Counted from the first letter of the stretch, positions 1-11,524 are shown. The stretch is 64,000 nt of DNA from Prostheceraeus crozeri (GCA_907163375.1 CAJQUW010003381.1:1-64000); one strand, 5' to 3'. Program-made: numbers and translations. The notes: generated by a model from the letters alone, not told the origin.

Positions 1-246
1 CCCAGTAAACATTGTGACGTCATTGCGACGTCCCATTGACGTCATCATGCGTCTGAGACGTCTATGACCAGAACGGGATGTCGCAGTGACCTCCCATCAA
101 AGACGTCAGAATGACCGCCTGTATATGACGTCACTGTGACATCCAAAGTGTGACCACAAACATGATCAATGAGCCACAACCACGATGAGTCATGAAATTA
201 TAACGTTTACGCTATGATGAATAAATTCCACTTAATTGCACTAAGT

Positions 247-722
247 TTTGGGACTGTCTTTTTTAATTTCCATTCTCGAACTCTCGATCTCTCACTCACT
301 TTATCTATCTCCTCGCTTTTCTTGATACTTTTTCTTCTGATAATGATTCTCTGTCATAGCATTAGATCTCATTCATAATTTCTCTTCTTCTTCCTCTTCT
401 CTTTCTCCCTATTTCTATTAATCTCTCAACTTAATTCTTTTCTTCCTCATCTTCTATTTCTCCCCACTTCTCTTCATTTTCTTCTCTTGTTCCAATTCAT
501 CATTTCTCTTCTTCTATATCTCTTCTCACTTCTCTTTTTCCTCCTCTCCTTTCTCTTGATTTCTCATTCTTCCTCCTCTACTCTGTCTCCTCATTTCTCT
601 CATTTATCTTCCTTTTATTCTTCTGTTTCCTTATCAGCTCTTCTTTTTCTTCTTCTATTTATTATTCTCCCATCAATCTGTTTTCTGCTTTGTTTTTATC
701 TAAAATCGATGTATCTTCGATA
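247..722 (+). repeat. Pyrimidine-rich (TTC/CTT) low-complexity tract
   Basis: The top strand is almost pure C and T for about 470 bases, with irregular TTCTTC and TCTCTT runs. The 78-residue open frame here (Leu/Ser/Phe only) follows from composition and is not taken as a gene. Confidence 0.8.
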
Positions 723-2528
723 ACAACATAATGTAAAAATTCATCACTAATTTCTACCCATGCATTTCTTATTACTAGGATTCATGTTTATCGCATGGCA
801 TTTGATGAATCCCAATTTTGCGATTGCAGTTGGAATAGAATACAATTGCAATACTTCAATATCATAATTCAACGGATCTCTTTTTCGGATTCATTCGTGC
901 CCGTACTCGATGCATGGAATGAGTCTGTCTTTCGATGATTTAAAAGCATCCCAGCGTTGGCGGTCACGTCATTAAGTGCAGCCCTCGTATTTCATTTCTG
1001 AATAGAGGAGAACTGCGCACAGATTATTTCCCTACTACCGCCTGGGCGAATGACCTTCAATCAACGCGTCACTATCGATAATCACATGACAGCGAGAGGA
1101 AACGTGCAAGCAGTCCTTCATTTCATTCATGTTACTCGCACTGCGCATCGAACGTGATTCATGTTTTGCGATACGGTTTTAGTGATAAGTCTACGACTTA
1201 GACCAAACTTTCTTAAACGACGCCTCGAGCACCTTTCCTTTCGACATTTGGAGGAACTTAAATCCACCACCCATATTCGACCTCCACAATCAATTCACAG
1301 ATCATTTATTTCTATTTTCAAGTTGCAGACCAGCAGTTGACGACTAAGCTTTTGCCTTTATCATCTTACAAAACATCTTGCGATTTGGTTCACCTCATAT
1401 TTAGTGACTTGACTTTATCTCCTACATTAGTCGCTGAAAACCAAGGCTTCGAATTTCATCTCGTGATCTCTGACAAGAAAATAGTCTAATGCAGTACAAC
1501 AAAATGTTTTTCGATGATTGATATCATCAATTGCCGGAGTTTTCAGGTGAGATGTCTACTCTTTTCACTTCTTATTAAGTTTAAGTGAATTAACTACGCA
1601 CTGGATTAGTTATAAGTCTATTTTCACGAAATTATTATAAATGTTGAAGCTAATTCATGAAATCGCAAAAATAAAAGAAAAAATATTTTAATTGTCTATA
1701 AAACATGGCATCATCTGATATCAATTAATTTGTTTCAAATTTCGTGGCTCTCGAATTGGAATCAGATTAGTTCCTCCCGCCGAAGATAATTTACCATAAT
1801 TAGAGGCTTTACATACATTTTGCCATGCTTAAAAAGGAACGCTGCTATTCGAACATTTTCATCTTCCTGTTATTGAACTGTTGTGTGATCATCAATATAA
1901 TACTTAAAGTTTTCTGCAAAATACTGAAGTTTGTACCATAGGATTATAAATGACAATGCATAGGCAACCATTTTGACGATCAAAATGTTGTGATTGTGCA
2001 TTGATTTTTTTACGTAAGTGAATAATTTAAATGTACTGTAACAATGTAATAATGTAAGGTACAGGTATCTAAGCTTATTAAGCAAATCTAGATAATGATT
2101 ATGATTCTACTGTATATTTGAATAATTGGACGATTGTACGTCACACATATCAGTTTGCAATCTCGTAATGCGTGCACATACATAAGTTTTGTTGAATAAT
2201 ATTCAAATAAGCTTATTTTGTTGAATGTTATCAATTATTGCGAAAATGAATGAATAAATAATTTGCTTTTCTCATGAATGTATTGGATGCAATGTATTTT
2301 TTGCTAGCCTGGATTTTTATGAAATGGTTGCAAACATGACAATATTATAATTTGCATATTTGTAAGGTTAGGAACACATTCTGGGCTACATAAAATAGGC
2401 CTGTATTCGATTTAATTATAATAAAACGTTATGTTTGTATTATGTTGTAAATAGAACAAAACGTTTATTATTTGATGATAATTATGATGTCTAAAAAATG
2501 ATTACCCTTTACTCAGTTTATAACTAAA

Positions 2529-2824
2529 GCCACTAAATTCATTTTGATAAAATTAAAAACTAATTCTTGCACAATGCATTTCGTCCATTCTTATTCAAGT
2601 GCAAACATGCAGGATTGAATATAAAATACAAAATCTGAAATCATACTTCTACAGCAATGAATCTATGAACAAAAGGATTGTTCATAGATATATTACTGCA
2701 GAAGTAGCTTATATGATTTAGATTTTGTATTTTATATTCAGTCCACGTTTATACTTAAATAAGATTGGGCGAAAGACATTGTGCAAGAATTAGTTTTTAA
2801 TTTTATCAAAATAAATCTAGTGGC
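2529..2824. repeat. Near-perfect 296-bp palindrome (long hairpin)
   Basis: The left arm, starting GCCACTAAATTCATTTTGAT, is repeated in reverse complement ending at 2824. The arms are about 145 bases each with few mismatches. They meet at CTATGAAC-AAAAGGATT-GTTCATAG near 2667-2692, so the spacer is only about 9 bases. A transcript would fold into one long hairpin. It lies in the interior of the element at 1-4041 and contains no gene. Confidence 0.85.
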
Positions 2825-3784
2825 TTTTTTTATTTATTGATAATTATGATGATTAATTTTATCATGATTGTGCAATTAATTGTGTGTAAATAAATTAGCC
2901 TATAGCCGGAAGATGATGGTCGCTTGTCCCGCATTTGCTTGAAAAACAGAGGAAACACTATCTAAACAAGGAATTCTCTCATCATATGAATGTCAAATTT
3001 TATTGGGTTGTACAGTATTAATGCAAAATCATGTTAAAATTCATGATCTAATTTTACAGGCGATAAATATCCGAAGATGGTCAAAAATCAAAAATATATC
3101 AAAAACTGTGTCCCTGTCCAGATGCAGAGCATTGCATGCATTCAAAATATAATGACAATGTGAATTTTAAAATGTATGTTTTTCTAAATTTTGTTATTTG
3201 TTTCTAATTATGTCTTCAATTTATAATTTAGCTTCGATAGCCTCTAGATTTTAGGCAACAAGCATGAAGAAACTTTTATTTTGGATCAGTTGTGCCTCAT
3301 GTCAATGAAAGAAATTTTATATTTTACGAACTATACAGAATTATATATTGTTCATATTCAATGTAGGCCCTATATGCCTACATGTCGAAGCATCTTCTCT
3401 ACGGTGACTCAAATTCAATAGGCATGCATTTCGATACCTCTGATGAGCAATTTCATCATATTAGATATTGATATTCTAATATAGTGATTTCTCTTTTGAG
3501 CGTTGTATATGTATGCCTATGTGTATGTAATTTTTGTGATCTAATGAAAATTTTGCTGTTTCTTACTTCAGGTACGTCGTGCTTACAAAAGGTCAATGGA
3601 ATATCGAAGAAGGATCCGTGATTTATCAGCGTCTGCTTTTGTCTCAAGTGGAACGTGTATGCAAACAGAAATACTTAGATAATTTGCGAAAATATAATTA
3701 TACACAGATGATTCCAATGTTTTCGCTATCTTCATAATTGGGTAAATGATTGAAACTAGTTTTAAGTATGGTAATGGGATGTCT

Positions 3785-4041
3785 GTCACGATGTCAAGTG
3801 ACTCATTAGGACGTCTCGTAGGAGCACTTTGAAGACGTACGTTGGATGTCCCGGCGGGATGTCAGACTGACGTCCTGTGAGAGTTCCGCTGTGACGTACG
3901 TGGGATGTCCCGGCGGGATGTCATACTGACGTCCTGTGATGCTTCCGCTGTGACGTCTTTTTTACTGTCAAATAAGACGTACGTGGGCCATCCTGGAATG
4001 ACGTCGTCATGACATCCCGCTGACGTCACATGTTTACTGGG
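3785..4041. repeat. Subterminal GATGTC/GACGTC repeat region with 59-bp tandem unit
   Basis: Two adjacent copies of a 59-bp unit (about 3843-3901 and 3902-3960) share GGATGTCCCGGCGGGATGTC, then a GACGTCCTGTGA block and TTCCGCTGTGACGT. The GATGTC words are spread in both orientations and match the word content of positions 1-165. This is the right end of the element at 1-4041. Confidence 0.7.
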
Positions 4042-4600
4042 AATCAAGAGCAGCAAAAATTTCAAACTCTTAACATTCTGTGAACTGTTGCTGATAATTA
4101 TGATGAGAGGAAATATGATTATGCATCTTTTTCGTCCTGATTCTTGTGTGTATTAATAGTCAGAGCTGAAAGCTTGTTTCTTAATATCACATTTTGTTAG
4201 AGTTGAGGGTTTAATTGCTGTGTTAGTTATCATAATGTATTAGTGTGATGATTTACTTTCTAGGCGATGAGTTCCCTTTGTGAGTAGGCCTATTCCGCCG
4301 AGGATTGAGAACCAGGGTAAGAGGTATGTTGTTGTAATGAATGAATAGACTCTTGTGTTTTGGTCAGTTGTTTGACTGGCAGGCTGATAACGAATTATGC
4401 CTATGTTACGGTTATCTTAACTAGGTCTATATATTCAAGATTTTTAAATACTTATTGCTAACTTCAGAGCCGAAATTATGCAACTCGTTCAATAGTCCAT
4501 TTTATGTTATTTGGTTCGTAACAAGGGACAATCTGGCTCGACTGGATTCTTTACATGATTACCTAGATTAATTCCAAAATTTTCGAAGAATAGAACACTT
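4042..4600. other. Non-coding flank, no gene seen
   Basis: AT-rich sequence between the first transposon and a SINE-like segment. No convincing coding frame, RNA gene or repeat was recognised. Confidence 0.5.
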
Positions 4601-4602
4601 AT

Positions 4603-4890
4603 CGGCGCGCCGTGATCTAGTGGTTTATATTATACTGGGAAGCCACCACGCGGTGCGAGCCTGCTTGAATTTCAGGCGCACAATCCGGCGTGTCCTTATG
4701 TTAAGATGACAATCAGTCAGTCTGGAGACCAGATTAAGATCTTTACACGGTTCGATGGATATGTTCGGTGCATCTTGGTTAAGTCAGTACGCCGATTTTA
4801 GAGCAAGGCATACTGACTTTAACCTGAGGAGCGCCGAAGTCGGCGCAAGCCGTGTCGACTTTGGCCAAATGTGTGCCGACGTTTGAGGAA
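4603..4890 (+). repeat. Possible tRNA-derived SINE
   Basis: GTGATCTAGTGGTTT near 4612 resembles a polymerase III A box. GCTTGAATTTC about 50 bases later is a weak B box. A GC-richer body follows, with CGCCGAAGTCGGCGCAAGCC. The segment begins at GGCGCGCC, and another GGCGCGCC occurs at 5212, so an alternative is an inverted-repeat element spanning 4604-5219. No terminal A-tail or duplication was found. The call is tentative. Confidence 0.3.
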
Positions 4891-5562
4891 GGCAAATGAA
4901 TATTTTATGATTTATCATGCCAAATAGAGGGATGAGAATGCTGTTAAGGAGCCCTGGCGGAAATGGATTTTTTGAGGGGCCCTAGATAGAAAAAATTTAA
5001 GAGTTCATTAGACTGATAAGGGGCCCTGGCGGAAATCCACCTATCGGCGGACAAATCTTATCCCTGAAAATATTGTAAAACAAGAATTTAAGAATTAATT
5101 ACTTTTTATCAAGTCCATAACAATTTCAATTAACAAATCAAACATAAAAGAAAAACGATGATGATCCGGAATGAACGACTACTGTAGCGACAGGCAATAA
5201 CAAGGAATCCCGGCGCGCCCTCGTGCAAAATCCAAGTGTTTTTGTTCCAGCGCGCTATCTTGCGCTCCCTGCCTGGTCTTGTGAATGTCTTCCGTGTATA
5301 GTACGCTTAAAATGTATGGATACTGACGGTTCAACTAAACCTCACAAACATATCCATGCCAGGTCTTTATCGCAAATAATACATTCAAATTACCAAATTC
5401 AAGAAAACTCAAATATACAAAATATTTCATAACAGTTATAGGGATTTAATTCTGTAATGGACGTATTGGTCTTGGCGAGAATTAAATTTGAATGTTATAT
5501 ATATACTATATTTACATTCCAAATTATCGGAATATTAACATGAACGCTTCGATACCAAAGCA

Positions 5563-5564
<2 letters not shown>

Positions 5565-5607
<43 letters not shown>
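5565..5607. repeat. (AT)n microsatellite
   Basis: About 20 uninterrupted AT dinucleotides. Confidence 0.95.
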
Positions 5608-5610
<3 letters not shown>

Positions 5611-5812
5611 GTTTTTATTGTATTATATTATTATTATCATTAATTTATATTATTATATATAGGGGTTGAATAATTTGATATAACTCTTTTCTGCGAATAA
5701 AAATGCCTTTATGTTTTCATTGCTACACTTAGCTACTTGCCAATAGGCCGACTGATGTTTTAATGAATATCCTTGCCCCCAACCTGAGATTCCTAGCGAC
5801 ACCAATGATGCC

Positions 5813-6375
5813 ACGCGTGATTCTCGCGTAATTACGAAACACCCCAAACATCCGTGCGGTAAGGACATTCTATTCTTCTACCCGCGTAAATACGCGCTGC
5901 ACGAAGAGTCAGAAATCACTTGATCTGATACTGTTAAAACAAAGGGAATGTTTATGAATACGCGCAGGCAAGCGTTTATAGTTTGTGCGTCGTCTACGGT
6001 TGTCTGCGCTGCCGCTTGAACCACTGATGAGCATGAAATTGAGGTCCTATCACATGCCTCTGATACATGCAGACACATGAGACACAAAGTCTATATAACA
6101 GGACTGCCAACTATACTAACTTATATAACAGATATTGCAGCAATGTCCCGCATAGCCACGGATGTTTATGGTCATGTGTAAATACGCGTGGTTCTCGCGT
6201 GAATTACGCGTGATTGAGCGTAGCATGTCAGAGTGAACATAGAAACCTAGTCGTCTTTTTAGAACTTTTTTCTGAAATTACTTGAACGCGTGGTCCCGGC
6301 CGTCTCTATGGGAACAGCCCATAGGTTTGTTAAGATTCTGAACAAAAATTCTGGACGCGTGAGACGCGCCGCGTC
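5813..6375. repeat. Cluster of ACGCG/CGCGT words, possible decayed MITE
   Basis: CGCGTGATTCTCGCGTAATTACG at 5815 and a related TACGCGTGGTTCTCGCGTGAATTACG near 6184 are copies. CATCCGTG (5848) and CACGGATG (6155) are inverted. At least ten CGCG words occur here against an AT-rich background. No open frame is convincing. Confidence 0.4.
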
Positions 6376-6600
6376 CGGTGGAAATGGACCACAATAGCAG
6401 GCGATTCCTGTCTGCCCTAAAGCAAGTTTGCACTGGCAGTTCCTACGTGCAGTGTTGCTGATTACAGTTCATGATGTTTTTCTTAATTTCTTAGATCGAG
6501 CCTGTTCCAGTGATAGTCAGTCTGCAGTTCATCGAAATTAGACAAAAATTTATTTCCTTGCAGTGTGCCAAACTCAATGGTATGCTTAAAAGGTAGTCTG

Positions 6601-6846
6601 AGTAGTATATAGTGTGACATCCGGCGCGACGCTTCGCTTCGCTTGCGCCGGATGTCACACTTTTGCGGGGGTTTTCAAAATTTTCAAAAAAAATCAAAAT
6701 TTCAAAAATTTAGGTAGATTTTAAATTTCACGTGGCCGAAGGGCGAAAATTTAAGTTGTCTCAAAATATCACGTGGTCTAAGAATTTTGAAAATTTAGGC
6801 AGACGAAAATTTAAGTTGTCTCAAAATATCACGTAGTCTCAATATA
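6601..6846 (+). repeat. Polinton left terminal inverted repeat with terminal hairpin
   Basis: It contains a 16-bp stem (6612-6627 pairing with 6645-6660, GTGTGACATCCGGCGC) around a 17-base loop of GCTTC repeats, then A/T-rich sequence including CACGTGGCCGAAGG. A duplicated block, AAAATTTAAGTTGTCTCAAAATATCACGT, occurs twice at about 6746 and 6806. Confidence 0.9.
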
Positions 6847-6905
6847 CCAGAAGATTGTATTCAAAATATTTATTCAAAATATTTATTCAAAATATTTCTT
6901 TAAAA

Positions 6906-7601
6906 ATGGAAGAAACAAAAATGGAAGAAACCGCAAGAATATATCCTTCGTTATCATATGAACGTAGTTCTACTTTAATGGACATTGAAAAAATGAATAA
7001 AGAAAAACACAAAGATAGAGTACGCTATATGAAAGATAAGGAATCTCAATTATTATTAAGATTAGAGCATTATAAAAAATTAAGAAAGAGATGGTCTAAA
7101 GTTAAGAATGTAACACAAGGAATTGGCATATTCTTAACAATAAGTTTAGGTGCTTTAACAATTGTTATATCTTCAGGTGTTTTAGTAATTCCAGTAGTTG
7201 CTACAGCTTTAACAGGTACGGGTGTTTTTGCAACTTCACTTGTTACAATGTTAGATAAATCTTTAATAACTAAGAAACGAAAATCATTAAAAACTAAGCA
7301 TTTACATATTAAAGAAGTCTATGATAAACTACACTACTACTTTCAAAGAGTATGTGATGATAATGTTATTACGTTAGATGAGATTGAAAAATTTGATCAA
7401 ATAGCTAATGAAGTAAATCAAACCTTTCAATTACAGTCCGAAAAAGTTGATGATAAGAATAGACAGGATGGCAAAATTTCTAGTGATGGTAAAATTTCTA
7501 ATGAAGAAAATGACAAAATTTTTTTAGAAGAGCTAAAAACTTTAAGGAAAACTTTATTAAACAAAACTTTATTAAACAAAACTTTATTAAACAAAACTTA
7601 A
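6906..7601 (+). CDS. Polinton-associated protein with two membrane segments
   Basis: This is one of the few unbroken Polinton frames: 231 residues from the ATG at 6906, which follows CTTTAAAA. The frame is open from 6855, but the extra 17 residues come from a repeated TATTTATTCAAAA leader, so 6906 is preferred. A basic, charged N-terminal half (rich in Lys, Glu and Arg) precedes a hydrophobic block at about residues 80-125, with GIFLTISLGALTIVISSGV and VVATALTGTGVFATSLV as likely membrane segments. A coiled, acidic C-terminal region follows. The last 16 residues are KTLLN repeats encoded by a 15-bp tandem repeat. The function is unknown. Position next to the left end suggests a virion or membrane-associated accessory role, but that is inference. 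Confidence 0.6.
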   Translation: MEETKMEETARIYPSLSYERSSTLMDIEKMNKEKHKDRVRYMKDKESQLLLRLEHYKKLRKRWSKVKNVTQGIGIFLTISLGALTIVISSGVLVIPVVATALTGTGVFATSLVTMLDKSLITKKRKSLKTKHLHIKEVYDKLHYYFQRVCDDNVITLDEIEKFDQIANEVNQTFQLQSEKVDDKNRQDGKISSDGKISNEENDKIFLEELKTLRKTLLNKTLLNKTLLNKT

Positions 7602-7722
7602 AACGAGAAAACTTTAAACGAAAAGATGTCAAACAACAAAGCAGTAAAAAAATAATTTGTTCAGTAAAATGTTTTTGCTGTATTCCAATGTTACCACAAA
7701 ATTCAAATATTACATTTTAAAA

Positions 7723-8330
7723 ATGGATAAAATTAGAGCTGATAATTTTAAAAGAATAAAACAATTAGAAGAGTTAATAAAACAAAGAAATATTATGAAA
7801 GAAAATCATCTTCAACATAGAATGATAAAAGCTGGTATTCAATCTGATATGTTTGAAAAAATGCAGCAAACCGAGCAAGTAAAAACTGATTTTGAGAAAA
7901 CTATGAAACCATTTAAAACTCTTGAAAAAGAAAGTACAAATAATGATAAACAAATTGATATAACAGATCCAGAGCACAAAACTATATTAGATGACTATGG
8001 ATTTCTAGATCAAACATTTAATAAGAGAATACACAAATATCTATGCAATTTGAACATTCTATTTCATTTATAGATGGAAAAACAATACCTAGATTTTATC
8101 TCGTACAAAAAGAAATATTTCCACAACCTTTTCGAGGTTTAATCTTTTCACCAGATAAATCTCCTTTTAATTTAGATAGAAATTTTGTTGATCTTTTAAG
8201 AGGAGCAGATTTAAATAATTACGCTGTAGAAGATTCTTCATAAAATATAAAGCTATGGTTAGATAGAGTTGGTAAAGCAGTAAAAAAGACTCTTAGAAAA
8301 ATCGGGTTTTATAGAGAATTAGGATAAAAT
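7723..8330 (+). pseudogene. Polinton gene of unknown function, frameshifted
   Basis: A frame opens at the ATG at 7723 (after TTTTAAAA) and gives a charged, helical N-terminal part starting MDKIRADNFKRIKQLEEL. It loses frame near 8040. Another frame continues from about 8043 with IPRFYLVQKEIFPQPFRGL and SPFNLDRNFVDLLRGADLNN, then stops at 8243. A third frame adds LWLDRVGKAVKKTLRKIGF to about 8325. Codon use and the lack of overlap suggest a single gene broken by two small indels. The product family was not recognised. A 5' extension to 7657 is open but looks like leader sequence. Confidence 0.45.
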
Positions 8331-9282
8331 TTTATTATGTTCAGTACGGGACGTTAAAGTAGGGAAAAAGGTTTATCTGAAAAGACAAGAAACAGAAAAA
8401 CCATATTTTTACCAGATGACTTACAAGAAATTACTAAATAGATTAAATATTTTTAATAGTCTGCAAATTTTTAAAAAAGAATAAAAATAAAGATAAAAAA
8501 AAAAGAAAAAAACAAAATGATAAAAAAAAAACAACAAATAAACAAAAAAAAAAAAAAAATAAGGAGAGTTTGGAAAAAAATAAAAAAATCAAAAAACAAA
8601 AAAAAAAAATAAAAATAAAAGAAAATAAACACAAAAGCAAAAAAAAAAAAAAAAGGAAAGCTAAAAAAAAAAAAAACAAAAAAAAAAAAAAAAGAAATAA
8701 ATAAAAAGAAAACAAAAGTAAGTCGTGCTTGGAGCTTGTGAGGTATGGGAGAGATGTTAATTTTTGAGGGTTAAAGAGCATGTTGACGGTAAGGACATGG
8801 GGAGGAAATTAAGGACATGAGATTCTTAGTTTATCAATGAAATTCATGCTATATTATAAAGACTGTTTAGAAAAGAAGATTCTAAATGAAGAGGATTTAT
8901 AAAAGTGTAGCTGAAAATATGTTGTTGTTTTTAATTTTTTATAAATAGAAATAAGTTTCATTGAAAAAAATATTTATTCAAATTTTTAACTAAAAAAATG
9001 ATGTGTTCAGCAGATTTAGGACAAAATTAATAATCATTTAGAAAATTTGACAGAGATGTTTGGGTTTCATCAAATAATTTAGTACGACTGTTAAGAAATT
9101 ATATCAACTACATTCCGATCACACAGCTTGTGTAAATTTAGAAACCCATTTCTACATTTGGAACAAAATAAAAAATTATCAAATTGCATTTGACTAGTTT
9201 CTCTACATTTAACACTATTCAAAACCGTTATACAAAGATGTGAATGATCAATTTTAGATATTCTACTGATTAAAGGCAAAAA
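8331..9282. repeat. A-rich low-complexity stretch and non-coding spacer
   Basis: From about 8460 to 8715 the top strand is nearly all A with scattered single C, G and T bases. The 112-residue Phe/Leu frame on the other strand is an artefact of this. The rest, to 9282, has no coding signal I trust. A minus-strand frame with several cysteines (9091-9291) is noted under the rejected items. Confidence 0.7.
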
Positions 9283-9810
9283 CATGGACAAAATACTAAC
9301 TTTTCTTCCTGGTTTTTACGAAGTTGAATTCAAATATCAAATGAAATTAAGAGACATTTAGGTTATACCATTTAAAAGATAAGAAACAATTACATTTTGC
9401 AGTTGAACCGGCAGTTAATAAATTTTCTCTTACTTTAGACGAAAATCATCAAGTTGATTTTAATCTTGATAGATCATTGTCAAAGCTATTAGGATTTAAT
9501 AAACAAACCTTAAGGTCAAGGTTATCATTTAGGTGAGAAGATTCCAAAAATAACTGAAATAAATTCAATTGTTGTACATTGTGACATTATTGAAGGAGGA
9601 TATATAAATGGTAAATTGTCAAATTTAATATTCAGTTTTCCAGCTTTTACTGTACCCATTGGTTAATTAGATTAAATGTAATTCCGCAAACATTAATATA
9701 TTTCCTATTACAAGAAAAAACTATAATTAAACAACATTAAACATTAGAATCCCTGATGAAAAAGGACAAGAAATAAATTTTGGAGGTGATGAGAGATTAT
9801 GATAAGGATC
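9283..9810 (+). pseudogene. Polinton minor capsid (penton-like) protein
   Basis: Pieces in successive frames resemble the Polinton minor capsid protein, a single jelly-roll protein that forms the vertices of the predicted virion. From an ATG at 9283 comes MDKILTFLPGFYEVEFKY, then FAVEPAVNKFSLTLDENHQ and VDFNLDRSLSKLLGFNKQ. Near 9570-9620 is NSIVVHCDIIEGGYINGKL, and near 9745-9785 IRIPDEKGQEINFGG. These blocks, in this order, are typical of the family. At least four frame changes make it non-functional. It lies directly upstream of the packaging ATPase, as is common for capsid and packaging genes. A GGAAG/CTTCC inverted repeat lies just past its end (9822-9839). Confidence 0.7.
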
Positions 9811-9920
9811 TTTTGCGTTCGGGAAGGTATAAAACTTCCTACGCGTAAGCTAGAGAAGTTTTAATATTCCTTTTTTCTTAGAAACAAAATTAAAAAAAAA
9901 ATAATTTTTTTTATTAATAA

Positions 9921-10760
9921 AATGATGTGAACTACCTCCATTTAATAAAAAGAAACTTAAATTTAATCATCATCCAAATTTATCTAATAAAGTTTTTGTC
10001 AGTTATTTGTGGAAGATCAGGATGTGGAAAAACATATCTATTATTTAAAATTTTAAACGGACTCCAAATTTTTTTGGGATTATAACAATCTTATAATTTA
10101 TACAACTACGGCAGAAACAACCCGTCTATCAATTTTAAAAATATGGATTTGAAAATAATCTTAAAAAACAGCAATATTGCTTCATTTATTCAAAGAAGTA
10201 TGAAATATTGAAGATGATAGAAGAAATAATTTCAGTGGGTGTGAAGAAAGCAGTCAAAAAATAATCAGTTAGTAGAATCTAATAGAAAAATAGAGCATTA
10301 TAAAGATACAATTAAAGTAGATGATAGTGGTAATATTGCAAGATTCTAGTAAACTAGATAAAAACAATTGTAAACATTGTGTAATTTTTGATGATTGTGT
10401 TAATGATAGAAATTCTCACGTCCATGTTCAGAGAAATTTAATTTCACAAGAGGGGTAGAGATCATAGAATAATCTGTAGGTGTTTTTTTATTTAGAACTA
10501 CAAAGTAATGTGGGGTATTCATTAGAGCGAAGTGTTATTAGAAAGAATGCAAATATATGTTATACTATTTGAGAATAAATGCAAGAAACTTAAGTTGATT
10601 TGTTAAGAGATTTATGCGTAAGAAATAAAGATGAAATTTAAACAAATCGTGGTAAACAATGCTTTGGTCAAAATGATTATGGAGTTCATTACATTAATAT
10701 TGATATATAAAAATTCAATGATAGAGTTATAGAAAATATTTTCGCGGATGTGTGACCGAA
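9921..10760 (+). pseudogene. Polinton genome-packaging ATPase (FtsK/HerA, A32 type)
   Basis: A Walker A motif, GRSGCGKT, is encoded at 10011-10034, preceded by a beta strand (SVIC), and a Walker B-like VIFDD lies at 10381-10395. Between them the frame shifts several times. After Walker B come remnants of an arginine/RG segment and NANIYVILFENKCKKLK at about 10540-10600. The motif spacing of roughly 120 codons and the neighbours (capsid genes, polymerase) fit the Polinton DNA-packaging ATPase, which pumps the element's DNA into the capsid. Multiple stops and frameshifts make it a pseudogene. The start at 9921 is approximate. Confidence 0.75.
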
Positions 10761-10817
10761 ATAATTTTTTCTTATAAAATTTTTTAGATAATAAAAAATA
10801 AAAAAAAATCTGTTGGA

Positions 10818-10958
10818 ATGATTATAAGATTAGGAGCATGTTACCAGTGTTTAAAAGGATTATCATCTCATCATACAAATCTCTGTAAATTCGAAGAAAG
10901 AAAGTTAGATTATTATTATCATCAGATAAAATACGTAGCGCTCGTTAACAGATTATAA
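10818..10958 (+). CDS. Short Cys/His-rich ORF, possible zinc-binding start of the polymerase gene
   Basis: This 46-codon frame starts at an ATG and contains CYQCLKGLSSHHTNLC, a CxxC then HHxxxxC arrangement that could bind one zinc ion, followed by KFEERKLDYYYHQIKYVALV. It may be an independent small protein or the detached N-terminal zinc finger of polymerase B, which begins downstream. The frame ends at TAA at 10958. The sequence between here and 11690 is T-rich (11040-11165) and has only weak coding signals. Confidence 0.35.
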   Translation: MIIRLGACYQCLKGLSSHHTNLCKFEERKLDYYYHQIKYVALVNRL

Positions 10959-11524
10959 AACAAAACATTTGAGGAGAAGATTAGCATTGTGAGTGTGGTT
11001 AGGGATTGTGGTATGTTGTGGTTGTGTTTTGAAATGTTATTTTATTTTTAATAAATGTTGTTAGTCGTATTTTCAATTTTTGTGATTATTGGTATGGTTA
11101 TTTTGTTATTTTTTTATTTTTATTTATATTTTAATTGTTTATTTTTTTTTCATTTTATTTTTTTTTTATTGACAAACGTATTAGTATTTGTTATGTGTTA
11201 AAACAAAAGGACTTGCCACCTTTGTTTAAGAAGTTTCCGAGTTATTTTTGGGTATAATAATTTATGGTGGTTGGGTTAAGAAAAGCAACATTTCCATACC
11301 CAATGCACCTTATGAATTCTCTTGTGAAAATTACATCGAGATTATCTCATATTCCTGTGCATCATGCAAAGCTAACATGTCGCGCTTTAACCGAGGTAGT
11401 ACTATGTAAAAATCTCTCTATCATTTTCTCTCCTTCTTCCCCCCCCCCTTTAAAAAGAGATCTCTCCGCGCTTCACCATGAGAACGTAGAAATGTCTCTA
11501 GGACTAAACGTCTAGGTTTGATGA

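Larger units (their letters stand above)
1..4041. mobile_element. DNA transposon with CCCAGTAAACA inverted ends, superfamily not determined
   Basis: The window opens with CCCAGTAAACATTGTGACGTC, and the inverted counterpart TGACGTCACATGTTTACTGGG ends at 4041. Both ends are packed with GACGTC/GATGTC words in both orientations (about 1-165 and 3785-4041), as in DNA transposons with transposase-binding subterminal repeats. The left flank lies outside the window, so a target-site duplication cannot be tested and the true left end could be further left. No transposase-like reading frame was found inside, so it is probably non-autonomous. The interior holds a pyrimidine-rich tract and a 300-bp palindrome, annotated separately. 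The boundaries are seen in the sequence; the element class is inferred. Confidence 0.55.

Noticed and set aside
487-723. 78-residue hydrophobic frame
   Set aside because: Follows from the pyrimidine-rich tract, with no other coding evidence.
4604-5219. Inverted-repeat element bounded by GGCGCGCC at both sides
   Set aside because: GGCGCGCC is itself a palindrome, and flanking bases do not extend the inverted match; kept only as an alternative to the SINE reading.
8443-8781. 112-residue minus-strand Phe/Leu-rich frame
   Set aside because: Translation of an A-rich low-complexity tract.
9091-9291. Minus-strand frame with HLC...KC...CSKC...HKLC cysteine pattern
   Set aside because: Suggestive of a zinc finger but short, overlapping the start of the minor capsid gene, and with no family match.
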